The notes below the pieces were generated by a model. That model worked only from the letters and a program-made list of their open reading frames with translations, did not search any database and was not told the origin of the DNA. A stretch of 64,000 bases of DNA, from the NCBI GenBank assembly GCA_051861545.1, contig JBIMKP010000010.1, positions 50,052-114,051 of the forward strand, read 5' to 3'. How positions within the stretch are numbered: position 1 is the first letter of the stretch; the number at the start of each line of letters is the position of its first letter. A program made the position numbers and the translations under genes. Shown one piece after another: positions 17,352 through 25,615 of the stretch. This stretch comes from CAISCU01 sp051861545. Its GTDB lineage: Bacteria; Bacteroidota; Bacteroidia; UKL13-3.

Positions 17352-18608
17352 ATGGATTTATTTGACAAACTACAGAAAAAACTCGGCCCATTAGGACAAT
17401 ATGCCGATGATGCTTATGGTTATTATATGTTCCCAAGATTAGAAGGGGAAATTGGTCCAAGAATGTCTTTTCGTGGTAAAGAAATGTTGAACTGGAGTTT
17501 GAATAACTACCTAGGTTTAGCAAATCATCCAGAAGTTAGACAAGCTGATACAGAAGCTACTGAAAAATTCGGATTAGCTTATCCAATGGGTGCCAGAATG
17601 ATGAGTGGAAATAGTGTTTACCATGAACAATTAGATAGAGAACTAGCTGCTTTCGAAATGAAAGAAGATGCAGTTTTGTTGAATTATGGTTACCAAGGAA
17701 TGGTTTCAACTATAGATGCTTTGGTTGATAGACATGATGTAATAGTTTATGATGCTGAATCTCACGCTTGTATTGTTGATGGCGTTAGGTTACATATGGG
17801 TAAACGTTTTGTTTACGAACACAATAACTTGGAAAGTTTAGAAAAACAGTTACAACGTGCAACTAAACTTACAGAAGAATCGGGTGGTGCTATTTTGGTT
17901 ATTACCGAAGGTGTTTTTGGAATGACAGGTGCACAAGGTCGTTTGGCTGATATAGTTGCTTTAAAATCGAAATATGCATTCAGACTTTTTGTAGATGATG
18001 CACATGGATTTGGAACTTTGGGTAAAACTGGTGCTGGTACAGGTGAAGAGCAAAATTGCCAAGATGGAATTGATATTTATTTTGGAACATTTGCAAAATC
18101 TATGGCATTAATTGGTGGTTTTATTGCTGCCGATAAACAAGTTGTGAAGTTCTTACGTTACAATTTGCGTTCTCAGATTTATGCAAAATCAGTTCCAATG
18201 CCAATTGTTTGGGGTGCTTTAAAAAGATTAGATTTAATTAGAAATCACCCTGAATTAAAAGAAAATCTTTGGACCATTGTGAATGCTTTACAAAAAGGTT
18301 TAAGAGATGTAGGTTTTGATTTAGGTAGAACAAATTCTTGTGTTACACCAGTAATGATGCACGGAACAGTAGGGGAGTCGACAGCTGTTGTTCATGATTT
18401 GAGAGAAAATTATGGTATTTTCTGTTCGGTTGTAGTTTACCCAGTTATTCCTAAAGGAATGATATTGTTAAGATTAATTCCTACAGCAGTTCATACTTTA
18501 GAGAATGTAGAAGAAACTATTAAGGCATTTGTTGAAATTAGAGAAAAATTAGCCAATGGTGCTTATAGTGAAGTAGGTAGAATTGTTTCGATGGCCGAAA
18601 ACGCTTAG
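17352..18608 (+). CDS. Alpha-oxoamine synthase: serine palmitoyltransferase or cysteate acyltransferase type
   Basis: 418 residues, PLP-dependent aminotransferase class II fold. The PLP Lys is K249 in FGTFAKSMALIGG; the cofactor Asp is in LFVDDAHGFGTLG; 'SLNNYLGLANHPEV' and 'GARMMSGNSVYHEQLD' are the family's substrate-binding regions. These enzymes condense an amino acid with an acyl-CoA. In Bacteroidota, members of this length make the long-chain base of sphingolipids (Ser) or of sulfonolipids (cysteate). KBL or BioF would be less likely because the N-terminal ~45 residues match the lipid-type enzymes. Stands alone with no partner gene. Family sure, substrate open. Confidence 0.8.
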   Translation: MDLFDKLQKKLGPLGQYADDAYGYYMFPRLEGEIGPRMSFRGKEMLNWSLNNYLGLANHPEVRQADTEATEKFGLAYPMGARMMSGNSVYHEQLDRELAAFEMKEDAVLLNYGYQGMVSTIDALVDRHDVIVYDAESHACIVDGVRLHMGKRFVYEHNNLESLEKQLQRATKLTEESGGAILVITEGVFGMTGAQGRLADIVALKSKYAFRLFVDDAHGFGTLGKTGAGTGEEQNCQDGIDIYFGTFAKSMALIGGFIAADKQVVKFLRYNLRSQIYAKSVPMPIVWGALKRLDLIRNHPELKENLWTIVNALQKGLRDVGFDLGRTNSCVTPVMMHGTVGESTAVVHDLRENYGIFCSVVVYPVIPKGMILLRLIPTAVHTLENVEETIKAFVEIREKLANGAYSEVGRIVSMAENA

Positions 18609-18676
18609 AAATATTCTTAAGATATTTTAAGGAAATTCTTTTTTTACTTTTGAAAACAGGATTGCTTAAAATTCAC

Positions 18677-18705
18677 TTGCTTGCTGTAGATACTTTGTTA
18701 TTTTG
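18677..18705 (+). promoter_or_regulatory. Possible promoter of the thioredoxin-like gene
   Basis: TTG (18677-18679), an 18-base spacer and TTATTTTG (18698-18705; 7 of 8 with TAnnTTTG). The start codon follows 40 bases later. Confidence 0.38.
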
Positions 18706-18745
18706 CAGAAGTAAAATTTGGCATTAGAATTGTAACATAAGAAAT

Positions 18746-19213
18746 ATGCATAAAATAAAATTAGTAGTATTAGCCTTGGTAACTATCATGGCTACTTCCA
18801 TGAAAACCGCTGAAGAAATTAAGTGGATGGATTTTAATCAAGGTTATGAATTAGCCAAAAAGAAAAATAAAATCATGTTGGTTGATGTGTATACCGAATG
18901 GTGTGGTTGGTGCAAACGTATGGACAGAGATGCTTATGCTAAACCAGAAATTGCAGAATTAGTAGGTAAAGATTTTATTGCCATTAAATTCAATCCCGAA
19001 ATTGAAGGTGTTACTTATAATTTTGAAGGTAAAACTTATACTGGTCCACAATTGGCTCAAGCTATTAGCAATAATCAAATCAATGGTTATCCAACTACAA
19101 TTTTTATGAATCCTAAAGCCAAAACATCTGAGATTATGGTTGGATATAAAAATGCAGAGCAATTAAAGCCAATTTTAGTTGATATCGTTGGCAAATTGAA
19201 GTCTAAAAAGTAA
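18746..19213 (+). CDS. Periplasmic thioredoxin-fold protein
   Basis: 155 residues; signal peptide about 1-20. The redox motif is WCGWC (Cys53, Cys56) in 'DVYTEWCGWCKRMD', followed by a cis-Pro region 'INGYPTTIFM'. This is the thioredoxin_7/DUF255-like group. Likely keeps periplasmic thiols reduced or helps in cytochrome or disulfide handling; partner unknown. A single-gene unit with promoter and terminator of its own. Confidence 0.83.
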   Translation: MHKIKLVVLALVTIMATSMKTAEEIKWMDFNQGYELAKKKNKIMLVDVYTEWCGWCKRMDRDAYAKPEIAELVGKDFIAIKFNPEIEGVTYNFEGKTYTGPQLAQAISNNQINGYPTTIFMNPKAKTSEIMVGYKNAEQLKPILVDIVGKLKSKK

Positions 19214-19230
19214 AACAATATTCTAAAACA

Positions 19231-19269
19231 AAAAGGGCTTGTATCAACAGATGCAAGCCTTTTTTTTTA
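19231..19269 (+). terminator. Terminator of the thioredoxin-like gene
   Basis: Stem GGCTTGTATC (19236-19245) / GATGCAAGCC (19250-19259), one G-U pair, 4-base loop AACA, then 9 T. Confidence 0.9.
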
Positions 19270-19278
19270 TGAAATTTT

Positions 19279-19403
19279 CTAATCTTCTAAATCATATTGT
19301 TTAATTTTTCTATACAAGGTTCTTTCTGAGATGCCTAGTTCTTGTGCAGCTTTTTTGCGCTTCCCATGATGTTTTTTTAGCGATTTACTTATTAGCTCAA
19401 TTT
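19279..19403 (-). pseudogene. Displaced 3' end of the sigma-54 activator gene (Fis-type HTH fragment)
   Basis: 125 bases almost identical to the last 125 bases of the intact sigma-54 activator gene at 21659-21783, in the same orientation and including the stop codon. Only three bases differ (TCG/TCC, CTA/CTT and TAT/TAC on the coding strand) and all three changes are synonymous. The fragment still encodes the whole C-terminal helix-turn-helix ('KAAQELGISERTLYRKIKQY') but has no gene body upstream: similarity stops at 19403, where a broken T9SS gene on the other strand begins. Not expected to be expressed. Confidence 0.92.
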
Positions 19404-19405
19404 TT

Positions 19406-19691
19406 ATTCAATGTAATGAATCAGAAAAGTTAAATGTTCCTGTTTTTTCAAATGATGAAGTTTTTATTTAACCAAAACCTAGTATTTGGTATGTAAAAAT
19501 CAATGGTTTTTCAAAAGATAAATCAATAATTGTCAATCTTTTTAATACTATTGGAGAAATGTATCTGGAAAATTGTGATGAATGAAAATGCTGACTTTAA
19601 CAGTTTACAAGATGGTTTTTATATTTGTATTCTTGTTGATACTTCTTCAAATGAAACACTCACAAAAACAAAATTAATTATCAAACACTAA
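19406..19691 (+). pseudogene. Broken T9SS type A sorting domain (gene remnant)
   Basis: Reading on the plus strand from about 19406, the frame gives 'NVPVFSNDEVFI', then a stop codon at 19469-19471 exactly where the Tyr of the YPNPS motif is expected, then 'PKPSIWYVKINGFSKD' and 'SIIVNLFNTIGEMYLEN', a second stop, and, after a shift of frame, 'ADFNSLQDGFYICILVD' and 'ETLTKTKLIIKH' with a proper end at 19691. This is the normal layout of a type A sorting domain with two inactivating changes. The body of the gene is gone. The intact cargo gene starts at the very next base. Confidence 0.8.
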
Positions 19692-21215
19692 ATGAGGATA
19701 CTTTACATTGTTTTGCTTTTAGTGGCTTTTCCCTTTATTCATTATGGGCAAAAATCGAGTGCAATAACATTAATAGGAAAGGGTACTTATTCATCTAGGC
19801 CAGATGTGAGTTTAATACGACTAAATTTAGAAAAGGGTCTTTTTATTTATGATTTAAATATAGATTCTATTGGGTATTGTGAAGTAGTCAATTGCATAAA
19901 TGATAAGGGAATTGTTGAATGGGAAAGTATAGTTAGCATTCCTGGAGAAGATTGCAAATTAGTTACAGCAAAAGTTGACAAGGATAAGAATATTTATTTG
20001 CTTGTGCAATCAGAATTTGCTCCTTTACCGCTTACGAGTTTTTTAGTTAAACTTGATTCTTTAGGTAATTTATTATGGAAAACCCCAGTATTAAATATAA
20101 AAATTGCTAGCGACCGAGCTTATACTATAGATTGGGTTGATGATAAAATATTTGTTGCAGAGGTTTTTGAAAACTTTAGTTTGAGTGATACATTTTGTTT
20201 GAGTTATGTTTCTACTATTTCAACAGCAGGCAATAACCTTTCAATTAAAATTAATTCTACATATCCTTGGAGCAAGGGCCTATGGATTTCAAGATTGGAC
20301 ACTATTAAAAAGGAAATTAATTTAATTTCTTGGAGTAATAATATTATTAACTGGAGAATTAGCGTGATTGGTCTTTCAAAATTTAATTACCAAACAAATG
20401 AAATAGTAAATACTTATTTTATAGATAGTATCGATATTATTCCATTTCAGTATAGAAAGAACACAAATGATAGTATTCGGGTAACACAATATCTTATGCC
20501 TCTAAAAATTAAAAGAGGGGAATTGGAGTTTTTTGGACAAGTAGAAGATTTTACAACCAATGAAAGAGTAGACTTTATTAGGTTAATTGACTTAAATAAT
20601 GGAAGTAAGATTTTATTGGAATCAATAAAATATCCTCTATCCTATGTAAATTCAATAGGTGAGGATGTTTTTTTGTTTCAATTAAAAGAAAATTTTAAGA
20701 TCAAATTTGTTTTAGCAGATAAAAATTTTCAAACAATAAGATTGCTCAATTCTTTTTATGAAGAAAAATTATTTAATGATTTTTTGAATGAACAAAAATT
20801 GGAGGGATTTCCAGGTTTATTATCGCCGGGTAATATTTATTATGACAATTGCATTCAAATGCAATCCAAAGTATTTTTTGTATGTTTACCTGCCTATCAA
20901 GCCTCTACCCAAATGTGGTATCCTTTGTTATTGCGTTTAGATTCTGTTGGTAATATCATTCCTGTTTTTAAACAGTTACCTAATTTAGATTATAAGATTT
21001 ACCCCAATCCGTTTACAGATAAAGTATTTATAGAAACGCCTAATGAAGGAGATTATGAATTAAGTCTTGTGAATGTTGTAGGACAAAAAGTAATGGAATA
21101 TAAACAGCAATTACCAGCTGAAGTTAACTTAGATAAGCTCCAAAAAGGTTTGTATGTTTTGGAAATAAAGCAAAATAACACAGTTGTATATACACAAAGA
21201 TTGCTTCATGAATAG
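19692..21215 (+). CDS. T9SS-secreted protein of unknown function with type A sorting domain
   Basis: 507 residues; signal peptide 'MRILYIVLLLVAFPFIHYGQ'. The main part looks like a repeat-containing beta structure of the kind often seen in cargo proteins ('LVKLDSLGNLLWKTPVLN', 'LLLRLDSVGNIIPVF' resemble beta-propeller-like blades). The C-terminus is a complete sorting domain: 'YKIYPNPFTDKVFIETP', 'LVNVVGQKVMEY', 'LDKLQKGLYVLEIKQNNTVV'. The start codon directly abuts the stop of the broken sorting domain upstream. It lies inside the patch bounded by the two copies of the sigma-54 gene end, so it likely arrived with that segment. Confidence 0.82.
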   Translation: MRILYIVLLLVAFPFIHYGQKSSAITLIGKGTYSSRPDVSLIRLNLEKGLFIYDLNIDSIGYCEVVNCINDKGIVEWESIVSIPGEDCKLVTAKVDKDKNIYLLVQSEFAPLPLTSFLVKLDSLGNLLWKTPVLNIKIASDRAYTIDWVDDKIFVAEVFENFSLSDTFCLSYVSTISTAGNNLSIKINSTYPWSKGLWISRLDTIKKEINLISWSNNIINWRISVIGLSKFNYQTNEIVNTYFIDSIDIIPFQYRKNTNDSIRVTQYLMPLKIKRGELEFFGQVEDFTTNERVDFIRLIDLNNGSKILLESIKYPLSYVNSIGEDVFLFQLKENFKIKFVLADKNFQTIRLLNSFYEEKLFNDFLNEQKLEGFPGLLSPGNIYYDNCIQMQSKVFFVCLPAYQASTQMWYPLLLRLDSVGNIIPVFKQLPNLDYKIYPNPFTDKVFIETPNEGDYELSLVNVVGQKVMEYKQQLPAEVNLDKLQKGLYVLEIKQNNTVVYTQRLLHE

Positions 21216-21268
21216 TTTTCATAGCAAACATTGCCATTTGAATTAATCTTAAAAGTTTCAATCTCTAG

Positions 21269-21408
21269 GTAAATTGAAAACGAATTTAAAATGATGCAGG
21301 GATTTCTATAAAATTCTGCCTAAAACCTTGTGTTAAGAATATTAAAACCTAATCCAATTGTTAGACAATAAATAAGTACTAATAAAGATTTTCAGCAAGT
21401 CTTAACTA
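21269..21408. repeat. Diverged direct repeat, left copy (truncated element)
   Basis: About 140 bases aligning with 21523-21658 at roughly 70% identity by eye; both start GTAAATTGAAAAC and both end AAGATTTTCAGCA...TAACTA. The left copy's terminus, TTTTCAGCAAGTCT, is a degenerate form of the perfect end at 21639-21652, so this looks like the right part of an older copy of the same element. Confidence 0.65.
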
Positions 21409-21652
21409 GGGCCTGCTGAAAAAGACAGAAACAGGTCAGATTTTAGACGCTGCCAAAATAGATGTATAAATGATACTTCAATTTGGCAGCAACGACAAAG
21501 ATGGCCTTGTTTCTGTCTTCAAGTAAATTGAAAACTAATTGCACTTGATACAAGGATTTTTAAGCAATTGTAAATAAAACCTTGCACTTGATTTATAAAA
21601 AACTAATTCAATTGATTGATAATTAGTGCTACTTAAGATTTTCAGCAGGCCC
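21409..21652. mobile_element. MITE-like element with 14-bp terminal inverted repeats
   Basis: 244 bases with perfect ends GGGCCTGCTGAAAA (21409-21422) and TTTTCAGCAGGCCC (21639-21652), flanked on both sides by TAACTA (21403-21408 and 21653-21658); the innermost TA would fit a TA target duplication. Inside is a nested hairpin: AAGACAGAAACA (21422-21433) / TGTTTCTGTCTT (21508-21519), enclosing GCTGCCAAA (from 21450) / TTTGGCAGC (to 21490). No coding frame. The ends resemble those of some IS5-superfamily elements, but I cannot test this. It fills the gap between two convergent genes. Confidence 0.6.
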
Positions 21653-21658
21653 TAACTA
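21523..21658. repeat. Diverged direct repeat, right copy
   Basis: The right-hand partner of 21269-21408. Its last 16 bases form the right inverted end of the MITE-like element, and it stops exactly at the stop codon of the sigma-54 activator gene. Confidence 0.65.
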
Positions 21659-22912
21659 CTAATCTTCTAAATCGTATTGTTTAATTTTTCTATACAAGGT
21701 TCTTTCTGAGATGCCAAGTTCTTGTGCAGCTTTTTTGCGCTTCCCATGATGTTTTTTTAGGGATTTACTTATTAGCTCAATTTCCTTTTGTTCTAATGAT
21801 AATGATTCAGGTTCTGGATTCGATTCTGTTATATCAATATATTCATTTGAATGAACATGATTTGGATGTGTAATTTGAACTACAGGTTGTGTTACCGGTA
21901 AAGGTTGGGTATAATCTGGGGCATTATAAACTGGCGTTGTTATGCTTGAATGATTTACAGGTTGTTTAAAGATTTCCGTATTGTTTAAATTTCCTTGCAT
22001 CATATCATAAACTACTGCTTTTAAATCGGAAAGATCTTTTCTTAAATCTAATAAAAATTTATACATGATATCTCTTTCACTCAATTGCATTTCTGCAGCT
22101 GAGTTTCCAATAATCATTGGCAATCCAGATTTTTCTGGAGGTAAAATCCTTTGTAATTCGCTGCCACTAACAATTTTGTCTTCATCTAAAACCGATAATT
22201 GTTCAGCAATATTTTTAAGTTGTCTAATATTACCAGGCCACCTAAAATTTACCATCATTTGTAAAGCATCGGGCTCCAAAACAACTGGTTTAGAACGATA
22301 TTTTTCAGCAAAATCAGCAGAGAATTTTCTGAATAATAAACCAATGTCTTCTCTTCTTTCTCTCAATGGCGGAACTTTAATTGGCACTGTTGAAAGTCTG
22401 TAATACAAATCCTCCCTAAATCTTCCAGTTTGTGAAAGGTCTAATAAATCTTTATTGGTTGCAGCAATAATTCTTACATCAGTCTTTTGCACTTTGCTAG
22501 AACCAACTTTTAAGAATTCACCGCTTTCTAACATCCTCAATAACCTAGCTTGGGTTTCTAATGGAAGTTCTCCTACTTCATCTAAAAAAATGGTTCCAGT
22601 ATTTACTGTTTCAAAATAACCTTTTCGTGTATCGTGTGCGCCAGTGAAGGAACCTTTTTCATGTCCAAATAATTCAGAATCGATTGTACCTTCTGGAATT
22701 GCACCGCAGTTAACAGCAATAAATGGGCCATGTTTACGGTGACTCAATGCATGTATAATTTTCGAAAATGCTTCTTTCCCAACACCACTTTCTCCGTTAA
22801 TTAAAACGGTAATGTCGGTGCCTGAAACTTTAACTGCTGTTTCTAAAGCAATATTTAAAAGGGGAGAATTGCCTATAATTTCAAAGCGCTGTTTAATATC
22901 TTGAATATTCAT
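21659..22912 (-). CDS. Sigma-54-dependent transcriptional activator lacking a receiver domain
   Basis: 417 residues from the chosen ATG at 22912 (MNIQDIKQRFEIIG; four codons shorter than the first ATG, in line with family starts). Numbered from 22924: Walker A GESGVGKE (44-51), GSFTGA (91-96; the GAFTGA loop that contacts sigma-54), Walker B TIFLDEVG (111-118), Arg-finger region 'FREDLYYRLS', then a variable linker and a C-terminal Fis-type helix-turn-helix. There is no N-terminal sensor or receiver, so control must come from elsewhere. The 5' end overlaps the upstream membrane-protein gene by 20 bases. The 3' end abuts the MITE-like element and is duplicated at 19279-19403. Confidence 0.93.
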   Translation of the reverse strand: MNIQDIKQRFEIIGNSPLLNIALETAVKVSGTDITVLINGESGVGKEAFSKIIHALSHRKHGPFIAVNCGAIPEGTIDSELFGHEKGSFTGAHDTRKGYFETVNTGTIFLDEVGELPLETQARLLRMLESGEFLKVGSSKVQKTDVRIIAATNKDLLDLSQTGRFREDLYYRLSTVPIKVPPLRERREDIGLLFRKFSADFAEKYRSKPVVLEPDALQMMVNFRWPGNIRQLKNIAEQLSVLDEDKIVSGSELQRILPPEKSGLPMIIGNSAAEMQLSERDIMYKFLLDLRKDLSDLKAVVYDMMQGNLNNTEIFKQPVNHSSITTPVYNAPDYTQPLPVTQPVVQITHPNHVHSNEYIDITESNPEPESLSLEQKEIELISKSLKKHHGKRKKAAQELGISERTLYRKIKQYDLED

Positions 22913-24206
22913 TTTTATCTTCAATTAATCTTTTTTCTGTAACTACTTTAAATCCATATAGACTTGTAGCTACTGTAAATCTAAATTTGGGGTTTTCTGG
23001 GAAATTTTCCGGCTCTATATCTTCAACAAATAATGTTCTAGCTTCTGGGAACTCGTCTAAAAAGTTATCACTTAAATAATAAGTAAAACTATGTACCCTT
23101 GTTCCTCCATTTTTGCTCCTTTTACTTATGATATCTCTTGTTTCAATAGCGTGTTCTGTTGTTATTGGGCTGAAGTTTAAATATAAACTACTCCAAAAAA
23201 TTAAAAATAAAAATGATGGACCAAATCCAAATAAACAGTTAAATATCAACCAAAATTCAGATTTAAATAATCCTCTTCCTATGAAAAATTTTCGACCAAA
23301 AACATAAATCAACAAACTACTAATAATGGTGATTAATATTAACTGATTAAAGGTTAACAATAAATGTGGCCTTATGTAATAAATGAAGAAAACAGGGACA
23401 AGAATTATATTGAATAAAGGCAAATTATGAGTCCAATGTGAAGTATAATATGAATAGACTTTTTTTATTTTCTCAGGGATTGGACTAACATTTTTTTTGT
23501 TTCTGTATTTGTTTTTATCAAGTTCATAATTCTGGTCAAAGGCCATTGGGTCTTGGTTATACAAAATACATAACCTTGTATAAGTATCAGGTAATGTTTT
23601 TGAAAGTTCAACTGGATTGTCAAAAAACAATTCGGTTAAAATTGGAAACAATGAATCGAAATCCTGATTTTTTATGATGCTTCTATTGTTATTATAAAAA
23701 CTAAGAAATTTGTTTTTTTCTAATTCTGAAAACACAATTTCCGAAGCCGTTTTATAGTAACCAACAAAAATATCATCAATTGAATCACCATTTTTTAAAG
23801 CTTGAACCATTGCTTGTGAAATATGGTAATAACCTAAATTGTCACCATCATTAACTTTTAAATGCGATTCAGAAAAATGATACCATGAAAGTGCGATTAT
23901 CTTGGTATGAAAGGTTTGACCTGTTTTTGCTTTGTTGCCACTTGCTCCTATAAACTCTTTTTCATAAAGATAAATCGTATCAAAATCGCCAATAAAATAA
24001 TTTTCTAAACCAAAAGTTAGTTGAGTAAAGTAGGAGAGTACAATAAGTTTCATTTCTGGACTAACATCCATGTCTTTGCCATATACATTAATCTCTTTAC
24101 TAAGCACAGCTGTTCTTTCAAGGAATTTTGTTCTGCCAGATTCCGACAATTCCCTGAAATAAAGATTAAACTTTTCTAATAGTTGATATGACTTTTCGTA
24201 ATCCAA
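22893..24206 (-). CDS. Membrane protein with degenerate MtfA-like (peptidase M90) N-terminal domain
   Basis: 437 residues. Residues ~20-145 resemble the MtfA family: 'EMKLIVLSYFTQLTFGLENY', 'FDTIYLYEKEF', 'KIIALSWYHF', 'VNDGDNLGYYHISQAMVQAL'. Active relatives have NLG(L)HE(M/F)AHAL at the last site; here both zinc-binding His and the catalytic Glu positions are changed (NLGYYHISQAM), so it is unlikely to be a peptidase. Three membrane segments follow at about 265-279, 289-304 and 318-343, then a ~90-residue C-terminal part ('THVHSFTYYLSDNFLDEF'-like stretch) of unknown role. Lies between miaB (1-base gap) and the sigma-54 activator (overlap), so it is co-transcribed with both. The MtfA relation is my own reading and should be tested. 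Confidence 0.6.
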   Translation of the reverse strand: MDYEKSYQLLEKFNLYFRELSESGRTKFLERTAVLSKEINVYGKDMDVSPEMKLIVLSYFTQLTFGLENYFIGDFDTIYLYEKEFIGASGNKAKTGQTFHTKIIALSWYHFSESHLKVNDGDNLGYYHISQAMVQALKNGDSIDDIFVGYYKTASEIVFSELEKNKFLSFYNNNRSIIKNQDFDSLFPILTELFFDNPVELSKTLPDTYTRLCILYNQDPMAFDQNYELDKNKYRNKKNVSPIPEKIKKVYSYYTSHWTHNLPLFNIILVPVFFIYYIRPHLLLTFNQLILITIISSLLIYVFGRKFFIGRGLFKSEFWLIFNCLFGFGPSFLFLIFWSSLYLNFSPITTEHAIETRDIISKRSKNGGTRVHSFTYYLSDNFLDEFPEARTLFVEDIEPENFPENPKFRFTVATSLYGFKVVTEKRLIEDKNEYSRY

Positions 24207-24207
24207 A

Positions 24208-25587
24208 TTAAAATTTTACTTCTTCAACTACCTTGCCAATTAAGCTGGTTTGGGTTGCACGTTCAATTAAAACCTTAACGTATTGTCCTTTTGTATAATG
24301 TTCTCTTGGAAAGATTATCACATGGTTTTTGTCGCCTCTTCCTCTTAAATCATCTTCAGATCTTTTCGAAAATCCTTCAATTAAAACAATGTGAGTTTTG
24401 CCAATTTCTGATTGGTTTAATTCAAGACTATTTTTGCTTTGTATAGCAATAATTTCTGAGAGTCTTCTGTGTTTTACATCAACAGGAACATCATCAGCAT
24501 ACCTGCGAGCAGCAAGTGTGCCGGGTCTCTCACTATATTGGTACATAAAAGCAAAATTGAATTTAGCATCTTTAAATAATGAAAGTGTATCCTGATGTTC
24601 TTCTTCAGTTTCACTGCAAAATCCTGCTATAATATCTGTTGAGATTCCACAATCAGGAAGTACTTCTCTAATTTTTGCAAGTCTCATTTCTAACCATTCT
24701 CTATCATAAGTACGGTTCATCAGTTTTAAGACTCTACTATTTCCTGATTGAATAGGGTAATGGATATAATTACAGATATTATCATACTTTTTAATGGTGT
24801 ACAAAACTTCATCTGTAATGTCTTTCGGATGGGAGCTACTAAATCTTATTCTTAAATCAGGAGCAATTTGTGCTACCTTTTCTAAGAGTTGTGCAAAGTT
24901 GCAAATCACATTTCCATCGGCATCTTCTTCTCTGTAAGAATCAACATTCTGCCCCAATAAAGTTACTTCTTTGTAACCAGCTTCATACAAATCACGAGCT
25001 TCTTTTAAAATCGATTCAGATGCTCTGCTTCTTTCTCTTCCTCTTGTAAATGGAACTACACAAAATGAACACATATTATCGCAACCACGCATAATGCTAA
25101 TGAAAGCTGTTACGCCATTTGAACTTAATCGAACAGGAGTAATTTCAGCATACGTTTCTTCTCTTGATAAAAGTACATTTACAGCTTTCTGACCTTCTTC
25201 AACTTGTGTAATTAATTGAGGAATATCTCTGTATGCATCTGGTCCAACAACAATATCTATTATCTGTTCTTTTTCAAGAAACTGAGTTTTTAATCGTTCA
25301 GCCATACAACCTAAAACACCAATAATTAAACCTGGATTGCTTCTTTTATAGGGTTTCATTTCTTTAATTCTTCCCCACACATGTGCTTCTGCATTGTCTC
25401 TAATCGAACAAGTATTCATAAAAACTACATCAGCTTCAGCAAGATTTTGGGTTGTTCTAAAGCCTTTATCACTCATAATAGATGCTACAACTTCACTATC
25501 AGCAAAGTTCATCGCACATCCATAAGTTTCAATGTATAAGTTTCTTATTGCTTTTTCTGGCTCTTTTGCTTCTAAATCTCCGTTCAT
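24208..25587 (-). CDS. miaB: tRNA-2-methylthio-N6-dimethylallyladenosine synthase
   Basis: 459 residues. Radical SAM methylthiotransferase that adds the 2-methylthio group to i6A37 of tRNAs reading UNN codons. N-terminal UPF0004 domain with the auxiliary-cluster Cys ('YGCAMNFADSE', 'MNTCSIRDNAE', 'GVLGCMAERL'), radical SAM motif GCDNMCSFCVVPFTRGRE (CxxxCxxC), and a C-terminal TRAM domain. Its substrate-making partner miaA is also in this window (30282-31193). First gene of the run miaB-membrane protein-sigma-54 activator. Confidence 0.96.
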   Translation of the reverse strand: MNGDLEAKEPEKAIRNLYIETYGCAMNFADSEVVASIMSDKGFRTTQNLAEADVVFMNTCSIRDNAEAHVWGRIKEMKPYKRSNPGLIIGVLGCMAERLKTQFLEKEQIIDIVVGPDAYRDIPQLITQVEEGQKAVNVLLSREETYAEITPVRLSSNGVTAFISIMRGCDNMCSFCVVPFTRGRERSRASESILKEARDLYEAGYKEVTLLGQNVDSYREEDADGNVICNFAQLLEKVAQIAPDLRIRFSSSHPKDITDEVLYTIKKYDNICNYIHYPIQSGNSRVLKLMNRTYDREWLEMRLAKIREVLPDCGISTDIIAGFCSETEEEHQDTLSLFKDAKFNFAFMYQYSERPGTLAARRYADDVPVDVKHRRLSEIIAIQSKNSLELNQSEIGKTHIVLIEGFSKRSEDDLRGRGDKNHVIIFPREHYTKGQYVKVLIERATQTSLIGKVVEEVKF

Positions 25588-25607
25588 TTATTCAATTTTT
25601 TGGATTA

Positions 25608-25615
25608 CAAATATA
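25608..25615 (-). promoter_or_regulatory. -7 element TATATTTG before miaB
   Basis: Exact TAnnTTTG match on the minus strand, 20 bases before the miaB start codon. No TTG at the usual upstream distance. Confidence 0.35.

Noticed and set aside
21407..21654. Inverted repeat as a simple transcription terminator
   Set aside because: Arms are 216 bases apart with no T-run; a mobile-element end with flanking TAACTA explains it better.
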